A DNA stretch of 19,249 bases from Planctomycetes bacterium SM23_32 (lineage in GTDB: Bacteria; Planctomycetota; Brocadiia; SM23-32): assembly GCA_001303885.1 (NCBI GenBank), contig LJUE01000006.1:1-19249 (forward strand). The letters are read 5' to 3'. This document shows, piece by piece, positions 1-6,265 of the stretch. The notes under the pieces were generated by a model. The model did no database searches and was not told where the DNA came from. It saw nothing but the letters and a program-made list of their open reading frames with translations. The first letter of the stretch is position 1, and every line of letters begins with the position of its first letter. A program made the position numbers and the translations under genes.

Positions 1-39
1 GGAGCGTTGCGGCAACAGGCGACCTCGGCCGCGGCAACC

Positions 40-70
40 GGCCCGCTGGGAATCTACGTCCCGGCGGGCC
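40..70 (-). terminator. 12-bp hairpin downstream of the thioredoxin operon
   Basis: Bases 40-51 pair with 59-70 over 12 bp (one G-U pair at 47/63), with a 7-base loop at 52-58. It lies about 22 bases past the stop of the minus-strand lipoprotein gene, where a terminator is expected. The bases after it on the minus strand are not T-rich, so Rho-independent termination is not certain. The palindrome also overlaps a promoter-like sequence (51-79, minus), so it could instead be an operator. Confidence 0.45.
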
Positions 71-79
71 AAACGTCAA
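51..79 (-). promoter_or_regulatory. Sigma-70-type promoter pointing out of the window
   Basis: On the minus strand TTGACG (79-74) is followed by 17 bases and TAGATT (56-51), a near-consensus pair at ideal spacing. Transcription would start near base 44 and run left out of the window, presumably into a gene beyond the edge. The -10 hexamer falls at the loop of the 12-bp palindrome at 40-70. The promoter is inferred from pattern only. Confidence 0.45.
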
Positions 80-92
80 CCCCTGCCTCGAC

Positions 93-632
93 TCAGTTAC
101 CGCTTCCGGCCGGCCCCCTGTCCAGCAGAGGCACCAGCGCCTTCTCCACCTCGGCCATCTCGTAGAGGCCGACGAACTGGTGGCGCAGCTCTCCGTCGCG
201 GCCGTAGACGAAGAGGGCGGGGATCCCCCCGTTCCAGTCGGGGTTGAAGCCCTGGACGAACTCGTGGAAGTTCTCCACGTCCAGCAGGAGGGCGGCAAAC
301 GGCGGCCTGAGCCGGTCCAGGAAGACCTGCACGCGCCCGTCCCGCTCCTCCGGGTCGTCCAGGCTCACGCTGACAACGGCCAGGTCGCCTGCGTGCTCAT
401 CGTGCCAGCGGATCAGCTCCGGGAAGGACTCGATGCAGGGCTCGCACCAGGTGGCCCAGAAGTCAACCAGCACCACCTTGCCAGCGTCGGCCAGGAGCGC
501 CTGGCGGACGCGTGCCAGGTCGGCAAGCTCGGCGCGCGGCGCGGCGGGCGGCTGCTCCTCCCCACAAGAGAGGAGGGCAGTGGCCGCAACGATGCCGACC
601 GTAAGCCAGAACACACGCGTGGAGACCCCCAT
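93..632 (-). CDS. TlpA/ResA-like thioredoxin-fold lipoprotein
   Basis: A 179-residue membrane-anchored thioredoxin-family protein, likely a disulfide reductase outside the cytoplasmic membrane. Residues 1-22 form a signal sequence ending in the lipobox LLSC, with Cys23 as the lipidated residue. The thioredoxin fold follows: beta strand VVLVDFWA, then the redox motif WCEPC (Cys63 and Cys66), then the cis-proline loop GGIPALF (Pro138). The ATG is preceded by GGGAGGTG at good spacing. It starts 50 bases after the stop of the PRX-like gene on the same strand, so the two are probably co-transcribed. In the family such proteins reduce apocytochrome c or other exported thiols; the actual partner cannot be read here. 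No cytochrome maturation genes are nearby. Family assignment is firm, the substrate unknown. Confidence 0.88.
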   Translation of the reverse strand: MGVSTRVFWLTVGIVAATALLSCGEEQPPAAPRAELADLARVRQALLADAGKVVLVDFWATWCEPCIESFPELIRWHDEHAGDLAVVSVSLDDPEERDGRVQVFLDRLRPPFAALLLDVENFHEFVQGFNPDWNGGIPALFVYGRDGELRHQFVGLYEMAEVEKALVPLLDRGPAGSGN

Positions 633-682
633 CCCGGTGGCACCTCCCGGCAGCGGAAGTGACGGCGGACCAGCGCCGCCGT

Positions 683-1294
683 TCAGTCCTCCTGCTTCTC
701 GGCCTCCGGCTCAGGCTCCTTGCGGTACTTGACGGTGCAGCCGAACTGGGCGGTCGTCGGCTGCGCTACCTCGCGGCCCTCCAGGACGTCATCGAGCGCG
801 TCGGCAAGGTAGTGAGGCCCCTTGTGGCGGTTGTCCACGGCCCCGGTGTAGACGATGTTCCCGTCAGGTGCCACCACGAAGACATGCGGCGTCACCGTGG
901 CGCCGTACGCCTTGGCTACCTTCTGCGTCTCGTCGTACAGGTAGGGGTAGGGGAGCCCCTTCTTGCTCGCCCGCTCAATCATCTGCGGGAAGCCGTCCGC
1001 GGCGACCATGTCGGCTGGGTTCGGGTTGATGGCCAGGAACTGGATGCCCCTGGGCTGATACGCGTTCGCGATGCGGATCAACTCGTCTTCGTAGCCCTCC
1101 GCCACGGGGCAGTGGTTGCATGTGAACACCACCACGATGGCCTTGCTGTCGGCGTACTGCTCCAGCGAGTGGTACTTGTAGTCCACGCCGAACAGCTCGA
1201 ACTGCGGCGCCTTCTCGCCCGGCTTGACCTGGGCGCGGGCCGGCACACACACGGCGGCAAGCATCGTCAGCACGAAGGCTGCTTTCCTCAACAC
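683..1294 (-). CDS. Exported PRX_like1-type thioredoxin-family protein
   Basis: A 203-residue redoxin. The chosen start is the GTG at 1294, preceded by GGGGAGAG; it gives a clean signal peptide (residues 1-21, cleavage after ARA). The frame stays open much further upstream, but that extension runs antisense into the neighbouring gene and adds non-signal sequence. The redox motif is TCNHCPVA (Cys59, Cys62), the hallmark of the peroxiredoxin-like 1 group, with a cis-proline at Pro136 (VTPHVF). A third cysteine near the C terminus in FGCTVKY (Cys186) is also typical of that group. The last dozen residues are a charged Glu/Lys/Pro tail. Biochemical roles in this group are poorly defined; thiol-disulfide exchange or peroxide reduction is plausible. 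It is probably the first gene of an operon with the TlpA-like lipoprotein. Confidence 0.85.
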   Translation of the reverse strand: MLRKAAFVLTMLAAVCVPARAQVKPGEKAPQFELFGVDYKYHSLEQYADSKAIVVVFTCNHCPVAEGYEDELIRIANAYQPRGIQFLAINPNPADMVAADGFPQMIERASKKGLPYPYLYDETQKVAKAYGATVTPHVFVVAPDGNIVYTGAVDNRHKGPHYLADALDDVLEGREVAQPTTAQFGCTVKYRKEPEPEAEKQED

Positions 1295-1376
1295 GGCTCT
1301 CTCTCCCCAACCTGGGAACTTACCGACGCAAGGGGGCCGGGTTTCGTCGGACCCCCTGACAGACGCCCCGATTCTG

Positions 1377-1405
1377 ATTTTACACGGCCCTCGTCCTGCC
1401 CGCCA
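1377..1405 (-). promoter_or_regulatory. Possible promoter of the thioredoxin operon
   Basis: On the minus strand a TAAAAT -10 hexamer (1382-1377) sits 17 bases after TGGCGG (1405-1400), which matches the -35 consensus at only three of six positions. The predicted start near 1371 would leave a leader of roughly 75 bases before the GTG at 1294. The -10 is good, the -35 weak. Confidence 0.3.
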
Positions 1406-1448
1406 GTGGACGGCTCCAGGGGGTGGGAGGGCAGCGGGGAGCCTTGTC

Positions 1449-1477
1449 TTGACGCGCCTTGCCGGCGGCTGTAGGAT
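1449..1477 (+). promoter_or_regulatory. Sigma-70-type promoter of the eRF1-like gene
   Basis: TTGACG (1449-1454), a 17-base spacer and TAGGAT (1472-1477). The predicted start near 1484 gives a leader of about 40 bases that contains the GGAAAGGTGG ribosome-binding region before the ATG at 1526. It lies in the 231-base divergent gap between the thioredoxin operon and this gene. Confidence 0.6.
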
Positions 1478-1525
1478 GTAGTGAGGGACGGATCTCCGCC
1501 CGTTCTTTGGAAAGGTGGTCGAAAG

Positions 1526-1963
1526 ATGCTGAAGCCTTACCTGGGGGTGTGGGTGGACCATCGGGAGGTGTACCTGATCTGGGCGGATGAAGACGGGCGC
1601 ACCGAGCTGCGGCACGCCGACGCGCATTACCCTGAGAAGGCCAAGAAGAGCTACCAGGCGACGTCCGGAGGGGGGGCGTTCGGGGGCGTGGCGCCGCATG
1701 CAACGCTGGCCGAGAAGCAGAAGCGGGAGGCCAGGCGGTTCTACGAGCGGGTGTTCAAGGCGATCCGTAACGCCGAGAACGTGTACATCTTCGGCCCCGG
1801 GCAGGCCAGGAAGGAACTGCTGAGGAGACTGCAGGAGCACAAGGACTTCAACGGCCGGGTGCGGGGCGTCGAGGGCGCCGAGCGGATGAGCGAGGCCCAG
1901 ATGGCGGCCAGGGTCCGCAGGTTCTTCGGGCTGCCGGACGTGCCGGGCCGGGAGGTGGCTTGA
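1526..1963 (+). CDS. eRF1 domain 3-like small protein ("translational machinery protein" family)
   Basis: A 145-residue protein. The N terminus GVWVDHREVYLIW, a Gly-rich variable middle (residues 45-60), the motif YIFGPGQARKEL, then GVEGAERMSEAQMAARVR match, from memory, a widespread bacterial family of small proteins resembling domain 3 of eRF1/Pelota (L7Ae-like alpha/beta fold). Members are often annotated 'translational machinery protein' or 'host attachment protein'. The function is not established; ribosome-associated or stress roles have been proposed by homology. The frame is open from 1481, but the ATG at 1526 has the ribosome-binding site GGAAAGGTGG and starts the conserved part. The stop codon overlaps the -35 box of the tRNA promoter. 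No catalytic residues can be named. Confidence 0.7.
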   Translation: MLKPYLGVWVDHREVYLIWADEDGRTELRHADAHYPEKAKKSYQATSGGGAFGGVAPHATLAEKQKREARRFYERVFKAIRNAENVYIFGPGQARKELLRRLQEHKDFNGRVRGVEGAERMSEAQMAARVRRFFGLPDVPGREVA

Positions 1964-1989
1964 CAGCGCCGGCCCGGGCCGCTTAGCAT
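1960..1989 (+). promoter_or_regulatory. Promoter of the tRNA-Met gene
   Basis: A perfect TTGACA (1960-1965), an 18-base spacer and TAGCAT (1984-1989). The predicted start near 1996 is about five bases before the mature tRNA 5' end. The -35 box overlaps the TGA stop (1961-1963) of the upstream gene, so the two units are packed without a gap. Confidence 0.6.
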
Positions 1990-2000
1990 GACGGGTCGGT

Positions 2001-2075
2001 GGCGGAGTAGCTCAGGGGTAGAGCAGGGGATTCATAAGCCTCGGGTCGGGGGTTCAAATCCCTCCTCCGCTACCA
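2001..2075 (+). tRNA. tRNA-Met (CAT), elongator type, CCA encoded
   Basis: A complete cloverleaf. The acceptor arm 2001-2007 pairs with 2065-2071 (first pair G-U), the D stem is 2010-2013 with 2021-2024, the anticodon loop TTCATAA is 2031-2037 with CAT at 2033-2035, and the T arm 2048-2052 pairs with 2060-2064 around TTCAAAT. A genomic CCA ends at 2075. The anticodon stem (2026-2030 with 2038-2042) has a G-U pair and an A-G mismatch next to the loop. It lacks the three G-C pairs closing the anticodon loop and the unpaired first base of an initiator. A CAT anticodon can also belong to tRNA-Ile2 (lysidine-modified); the overall form favours Met. Confidence 0.9.
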
Positions 2076-2133
2076 CCCTTCCTCGGACTGCTCAGCGGCT
2101 CAGCACGGCGGAAGTCCGTTCCGGGAGCGCCGG

Positions 2134-3576
2134 ATGAAGATCGCCCTGATCGAGCCAAGTTCGCCCGACTATCACGTCTACAGCCACACCCGGTTCCCGC
2201 GGCTCGGGCTCCTGGTGCTGGGGACCATCCTCCGCGACGCCGGCCATGAGGTGGCCGTCTATGCGGAGGACCTCCAGGGCATCGGCGCGTCGGCCGCGCG
2301 GCACATCCTGAAGTGCGACCTGGTGGGCATCTCTTGCACGTCGTCCACCGCCCCGCGGGCCTACGCCATGGCGCGGCTGCTGCGTCTGCGCGGCGTGCCC
2401 GTGGTCTTCGGGGGCGTGCATCCGACCTTCCTGCCCGAGGAGCCGCTTCAGCACGCCGACTACGTGATAAAGGGCGAGGCGGAGGAGGCACTGCCTCTGC
2501 TGGCGGATGCCCTGGCCGGAGAGGGCGGCCTGGACGAAGTGCCGAACCTGCTCTACAGGGAGAACGGCCGGGCCGTCCGGACGCCTGAGCGGCCCATGTC
2601 GGTGCCCCTTGACGACATCCCGATGCCGGACTTCTCTCTGCTGCGAGGACGGGAGCGCATGCGCGTCGTGCCGCTGCTCACGACGCGGGGCTGTCCGCAC
2701 AACTGCTCGTTCTGCTGCGTCTCGCCGATGTTCGGACGCCGCTACAGGATGAAGAGCGTCGAACGGGTGGTCGAGGAGCTGGCGCGTCACGTGGGGGCCA
2801 GCGTCTTCTTCTGTGACGACAACTTCACCGCCTCCCCGTCCCGGACCAAGCAGTTGCTGAGCGCCATGCTGCGGCGCAACGTGGCCCCGCCCCGGTGGTT
2901 CGCCCAGGTGCGGGCCGACGTCCATCGGGACCACGAGATGCTGGACCTGATGCGGCGCACCCAGTGCAAGCGCGTCTTCGTGGGGTTCGAGTCGCTCAAC
3001 CAAGAGGTGCTGGACGGCTACGGCAAAGGCGTGGGCGCGGATGACATCCCGGCCTGCATCCGGGCCTTTCACCAGCACGACATCGCCGTGCACGGCATGT
3101 TCATGTTCGGCGCTGACGGCGATGACGCGGACACGTTCGCGCGCACGGTTGAGTTCGCGCTGACCCACGACATAGACACCGTCCAGTTCATGATCCTCAC
3201 GCCCGTGCCCGGCTCCGAGCTGTTCAGGCGCCTCGATGCCGAGGGGCGCGTCTTCACGTATGACTGGACGCTCTACGACGGGCACCACGTGGTGTTTGAG
3301 CCGGCGCAGATGAGCCCTCTGGAGCTTCAGATCGGCACGATCCGGGCCACCCGGCGGTTCTACTCGGGCCGCAGCGTCGTGCGTTCGCTCTCGTGCCTGC
3401 GCCTTGGCACGGCCCTGCTCCGCTATGCTGGTCGGCGTCTGATCCGACGCTGGCGGCGCGGCAACGCCCGGTTCATGCGCCGGCTGCGCCGCTGGCAGCA
3501 GGGGCGAGCCCCCTTCCCGCGCCACTTCTCCCTGGCCCTGCCCGGTGGCCTGCCGGGCCTCGAGGATAGCGGCTGA
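2134..3576 (+). CDS. B12-binding domain radical SAM protein
   Basis: A 480-residue enzyme of the cobalamin-dependent radical SAM class. Residues 1-145 form an N-terminal Rossmann-type B12-binding domain (MKIALIEPSSPDYH start, GGVHPTF at 93-99, KGEAEEAL at 113-120). The classical DxHxxG lower-ligand motif is absent, as in many of this class. The radical SAM barrel covers about residues 178-375, with the 4Fe-4S motif CPHNCSFC (Cys187, Cys191, Cys194) and GFES at 284-287. The C-terminal region includes TYDWTLYDGHHVVFEP (375-390) and a strongly basic tail (407-463). Such enzymes methylate or rearrange unactivated carbons; the substrate cannot be deduced. The ATG follows GGGAG. No promoter is evident in the 58-base gap after the tRNA, so it may be read through from there. 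The family is clear. Confidence 0.88.
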   Translation: MKIALIEPSSPDYHVYSHTRFPRLGLLVLGTILRDAGHEVAVYAEDLQGIGASAARHILKCDLVGISCTSSTAPRAYAMARLLRLRGVPVVFGGVHPTFLPEEPLQHADYVIKGEAEEALPLLADALAGEGGLDEVPNLLYRENGRAVRTPERPMSVPLDDIPMPDFSLLRGRERMRVVPLLTTRGCPHNCSFCCVSPMFGRRYRMKSVERVVEELARHVGASVFFCDDNFTASPSRTKQLLSAMLRRNVAPPRWFAQVRADVHRDHEMLDLMRRTQCKRVFVGFESLNQEVLDGYGKGVGADDIPACIRAFHQHDIAVHGMFMFGADGDDADTFARTVEFALTHDIDTVQFMILTPVPGSELFRRLDAEGRVFTYDWTLYDGHHVVFEPAQMSPLELQIGTIRATRRFYSGRSVVRSLSCLRLGTALLRYAGRRLIRRWRRGNARFMRRLRRWQQGRAPFPRHFSLALPGGLPGLEDSG

Positions 3577-3611
3577 GCCACCGGCCGCCCCCCTGCGCTG
3601 CGGCACCCGGG

Positions 3612-3641
3612 TTGCCGAGCGCGAAGGCCCGCTGGTATGAT
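3612..3641 (+). promoter_or_regulatory. Promoter of the secreted PA14/PKD protein gene
   Basis: TTGCCG (3612-3617), an 18-base spacer and TATGAT (3636-3641). The predicted start near 3648 gives a leader of about 30 bases to the ATG at 3677. It occupies the 100-base gap after the radical SAM gene. Confidence 0.55.
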
Positions 3642-3676
3642 GGCCCGGGGCTTCTGCGAGCTGGGACGACGGAGCG

Positions 3677-5974
3677 ATGCGGCACCTGTCACCGGCGCTG
3701 AGGCAAGGAGTGGCCTTGTGGCTGCTCATCGTCTGTCTGGGCTCCGTCTGCCCGGCGAGCGCCGCGCCCGAAGACTGGTGGGACGCGCACTGGGGCTACC
3801 GGCTGGTCGTGAACGTGGTCGGCCCTGAACGACGGGCCGGCATCAACAGCGCCCTGCTCAACCTGGCCGAACAGAGCCAGCTCTGCCTCCCTGACGGGCG
3901 CGACGTGCGCGTGGTCACTGCCGGTGGCCGCTCCGTCCCGCATCGCGTCGAGATCCGGGACAACAAGACCCTGGACGTCCTGTTCCAGGTCGCCGGCGGC
4001 GACACGCGGTTCCACGTCTACTACGGCAACGCCGAGGCCGAGGCGGCCGAGCGGCGTTGGGAGGAGAGCCTGGGGGGCCTGTTCCTTGAGACGCGGCCCA
4101 TTGACCGCCCGCTGCACAGGCCCTCCGACCTGCGACAGGCTGAGCGGCGATACCGGGCCAGATTCGACCGCAAGCCCTGGGGGCGCATCTGGGACCTGGA
4201 GAACCCCTTTGGCCGCGACGACCTCTATCTCAGCATATACGAGGGCACCCTCTACTGCCCGGAGTCCGGCGATTACCAGTTCGCCGTTAACGCGGACGAC
4301 GTGGCCTACTTCGGCATTCAGGGCCTGGCGGACCCTTTGTGCTGGCGGGGCGAGGGAGTGCCGAGCATGAGCTGGTACGACCCCAATAATCCCCGGGCCG
4401 TCCGCGAACTCGCCGTAGAGAAGGGCGTCTACCACATCCGCTATTACCACGGCGAGAACTGGGGCCAGCAGCTCGCCAAGCTCGGCTGGCGCACGCCGTC
4501 CTCGGACGCGATCGTCACTGTGCCCGCCGCTGCCTTTGTCACCTACCTGCCCGTTGAGATCGCGGCGCGCCAGGCGCTCAACTGCGACATCTGCCCCTTC
4601 TTCGTGTCCCGGCACGAGTACACTCTCCGGGTCAACGGCCGGGAGCCGGGTTTCCCCCGCTACCGCTTTGAGGCCCGCGTGGCCAACGCGACGGAAAGCG
4701 ACGGCTGGCAATTCGCGTGGGACTTCGGCGATGGCGAGCCGCTGGTCGGCGCAGTCGTGGAGCACGAGTTCGCCGGGGCGCAGACCCACCAGGTGGCCCT
4801 CAAGGTCACGGCGCCCGACGGGACGGAGGCGAGCATCCTTCGACCCGTCACGCCCCCGGCCGGGCCCGTTCGTGACGTGACCGTATCGCTCTCGGTCGGC
4901 AGCGACGTGCACATGCTAGGCCCGGGCTCGCCGCTTTTGCTGCGGACACTGGTGGTGGTGCATGGGGGCCTGCAGAGCGACTTCGAACTGGTCACGCAGA
5001 GCGGGTCCCATCAGGACGCCGTGACGCAGCCCCTGAAGTTCGCGCCGCATCCTTCGGGGGACGGCAGCGAGCTGGCGTTCGTCCGGCAGTCTTACGTCGC
5101 TGCCCCCGACGACATGCAGGTGAAGGTGGCCGTGGCCCATCGCGGCGTCGAAGCCGTCTCGGAGCGGCTCAGAGTGCTCCAGACGGACGGCCCATTGAGC
5201 GGGCTGCACCTGGACGAGGCACAGGACCTTCGAGACCAGGAGGGGCGGCTCGTCGTGCTGCGGTTGGCGGACCTGCGCCGGGACAACGCGCCCCCGCGGC
5301 GCCTGTGTGAAACGCGGACGGGCGCCGTCAGCATCCTGGCGTTCGACGAGATGCTGGCCGGCCCGCCCGGCCACTTCCAGCGCGCCGAGTACGGCGAGGC
5401 CCTGCGCCGCATGCTGGCAGCCCGATACTCGGAGCTGGACTTCCGGTTCGACCGCGTGGCACGTGGCCTGGGCTCGGAGCCGTCGCCGCTGGACAGGTTC
5501 CTGCGCATCCGCGACGCCATGGGCCGCGCCGAACCGAATCTGGTGCTGCTGGTCTGCCAGCCGCAGTCGGTCATCAACGGCGTGCCGGTGGGGGACTTCG
5601 AAGGTTTCCTGGCCGCTTCGCTGGACCACGTGCTGGCACGTAGCCGGGCGGAGGTCGTCATCGTCGCGCCGCCGCCCGTGCCGGGGGCGCCCGAGGCGGC
5701 ACGTCCCTATGCCCGCGCCGCCAAGCGGGTGGGCCTGCGCAAGGGAGTGGCCGTGGTGGACCTCTATTCGCGCTTCTTGCTGACGGCCGACTGGGAGGGC
5801 TTCTTCCGGCCGCGCGGCGCTCGGCGGCCCTCCTACATGCTCTATCCCAACGAGGCAGGCCAGGCGCTGATAGCGCAGGAGGTCTACACGGCGGTCGTGG
5901 GGGCCTGCCACGCCGACCTGTCGGCGGCCGTCCGGGAGGTCTCGCTGCTGCGCACGGGCGGCGCCGGGCGGTAG
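3677..5974 (+). CDS. Secreted DUF2341/PA14-like/PKD protein with degenerate SGNH-like C terminus
   Basis: A 765-residue exported protein. Residues 1-29 are a signal peptide (hydrophobic run, ASA cleavage). Residues 34-120 start WWDAHWGYRLVVNV and contain FHVYYGNAEAE, as in DUF2341-type sugar-associated domains. Residues 165-285 look like a PA14 domain (YEGTLYCPESGDYQFAVNADD, then a GVYHIRYYHGE strand). Residues 325-395 form a PKD-like Ig domain (FAWDFGDGE, EHEFAGAQTHQVAL). Residues 400-505 are of unassigned beta type. Residues 545-742 resemble an SGNH/GDSL hydrolase, ending YPNEAGQALIAQEVY. The usual GDS serine block is not seen, and Tyr723 stands where the DxxHPN histidine is expected, so catalysis is doubtful. 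A role in glycan binding at the cell surface is an inference. It has its own promoter (3612-3641) and a hairpin at the stop codon. ATG 3677 follows GGAG at short spacing. Confidence 0.75.
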   Translation: MRHLSPALRQGVALWLLIVCLGSVCPASAAPEDWWDAHWGYRLVVNVVGPERRAGINSALLNLAEQSQLCLPDGRDVRVVTAGGRSVPHRVEIRDNKTLDVLFQVAGGDTRFHVYYGNAEAEAAERRWEESLGGLFLETRPIDRPLHRPSDLRQAERRYRARFDRKPWGRIWDLENPFGRDDLYLSIYEGTLYCPESGDYQFAVNADDVAYFGIQGLADPLCWRGEGVPSMSWYDPNNPRAVRELAVEKGVYHIRYYHGENWGQQLAKLGWRTPSSDAIVTVPAAAFVTYLPVEIAARQALNCDICPFFVSRHEYTLRVNGREPGFPRYRFEARVANATESDGWQFAWDFGDGEPLVGAVVEHEFAGAQTHQVALKVTAPDGTEASILRPVTPPAGPVRDVTVSLSVGSDVHMLGPGSPLLLRTLVVVHGGLQSDFELVTQSGSHQDAVTQPLKFAPHPSGDGSELAFVRQSYVAAPDDMQVKVAVAHRGVEAVSERLRVLQTDGPLSGLHLDEAQDLRDQEGRLVVLRLADLRRDNAPPRRLCETRTGAVSILAFDEMLAGPPGHFQRAEYGEALRRMLAARYSELDFRFDRVARGLGSEPSPLDRFLRIRDAMGRAEPNLVLLVCQPQSVINGVPVGDFEGFLAASLDHVLARSRAEVVIVAPPPVPGAPEAARPYARAAKRVGLRKGVAVVDLYSRFLLTADWEGFFRPRGARRPSYMLYPNEAGQALIAQEVYTAVVGACHADLSAAVREVSLLRTGGAGR

Positions 5975-6040
5975 CGGAGGCCCTGCCAATCTGGCAGGCC
6001 GGGGGAGGGACTGGTAGCGGCGCTGTCGAACTGACAGGCG
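5971..6040 (+). repeat. Two tandem GTAGCGG-hairpin units
   Basis: Two imperfect copies start with GTAGCGG at 5971 and 6014. Each is followed by a short inverted repeat: CCTGCCA/TGGCAGG at 5982-5998, and CTGTC/GACAG at 6023-6036. Both share the plan CTG-y-C, AA, CTG-r-CAGGC. The first copy contains the TAG stop of the PA14 protein. They look like decayed copies of a short dispersed palindromic repeat. A similar element occurs at 18090-18112. Confidence 0.5.
5982..5998 (+). terminator. Hairpin just after the PA14 protein stop
   Basis: A perfect 7-bp stem, CCTGCCA (5982-5988) with TGGCAGG (5992-5998) and a three-base loop, eight bases past the stop codon. There is no T tract after it, so it may act as an mRNA-end stabiliser or a weak terminator instead of a true Rho-independent terminator. 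Confidence 0.35.
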
Positions 6041-6061
6041 GACACGGGGGCGGCAATTCGG

Positions 6062-6090
6062 TTGCAGGCGCGGCCCCAAGCGGGGATAAT
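6062..6090 (+). promoter_or_regulatory. Promoter of the groEL1-groES-groEL2 operon
   Basis: TTGCAG (6062-6067), exactly 17 bases, then GATAAT (6085-6090). The predicted start near 6097 leaves a 5' leader of about 169 bases before the groEL1 ATG. No CIRCE inverted repeat (TTAGCACTC-N9-GAGTGCTAA) and no clear sigma-32 box is present, so the usual HrcA or RpoH control of groE is not visible here. Confidence 0.5.
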
Positions 6091-6110
6091 GGGGCTTCTT
6101 CACGGGCATG

Positions 6111-6175
6111 CCCTGCCACAGGCCGCACTGACGCCCCGAGGGGAAAGTGGCCTGTGCAGGGGGCGGCGCTCCGCC
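6111..6175 (+). promoter_or_regulatory. Structured 5' leader of groEL1: long stem-loop plus small hairpin
   Basis: Bases 6111-6124 (CCCTGCCACAGGCC) pair with 6149-6161 (GGCCTGTGCAGGG) to form a 13-bp stem with one bulged C, enclosing a 24-base loop with its own CCCC/GGGG mini-stem. A second hairpin, GGCGG-CGCT-CCGCC, follows directly at 6162-6175. Both lie inside the predicted leader transcript. No T run follows, so an ordinary terminator is unlikely; a post-transcriptional control element or a protein-binding palindrome is possible. Confidence 0.45.
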
Positions 6176-6265
6176 GTCCTTGGCATAGTGTTTGCACCGC
6201 GCAAGCGGGATACTCTCTTGTCATCCGAACGTCGTTAGCTGTGCGTTCGCAGGAGGATCGCCGGC

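Noticed and set aside
683..1840. A 385-residue minus-strand frame containing the PRX-like protein with a long N-terminal extension
   Set aside because: The extension runs antisense through the eRF1-like gene and its promoter. A GTG at 1294 with a ribosome-binding site gives a clean signal peptide.
2092..3729. Long minus-strand open frame antisense to the radical SAM gene
   Set aside because: No recognisable motif; low-complexity His/Arg/Gly-rich sequence typical of the antisense of a GC-rich gene. The plus-strand product is a clear enzyme.
3689..4912. Long minus-strand frame antisense to the secreted PA14/PKD gene
   Set aside because: Shadow frame of a GC-rich gene with no family features.
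6108..6131. Seven-codon leader-peptide frame before groEL1
   Set aside because: Short and without a ribosome-binding site; it lies within the stem-loop and is more likely chance.
6180..6240. Possible CIRCE or sigma-32 site close to groEL1
   Set aside because: Fragments such as TTGCAC and CTTGGC exist, but no spaced inverted repeat or paired -35/-10 of the heat-shock type could be made.
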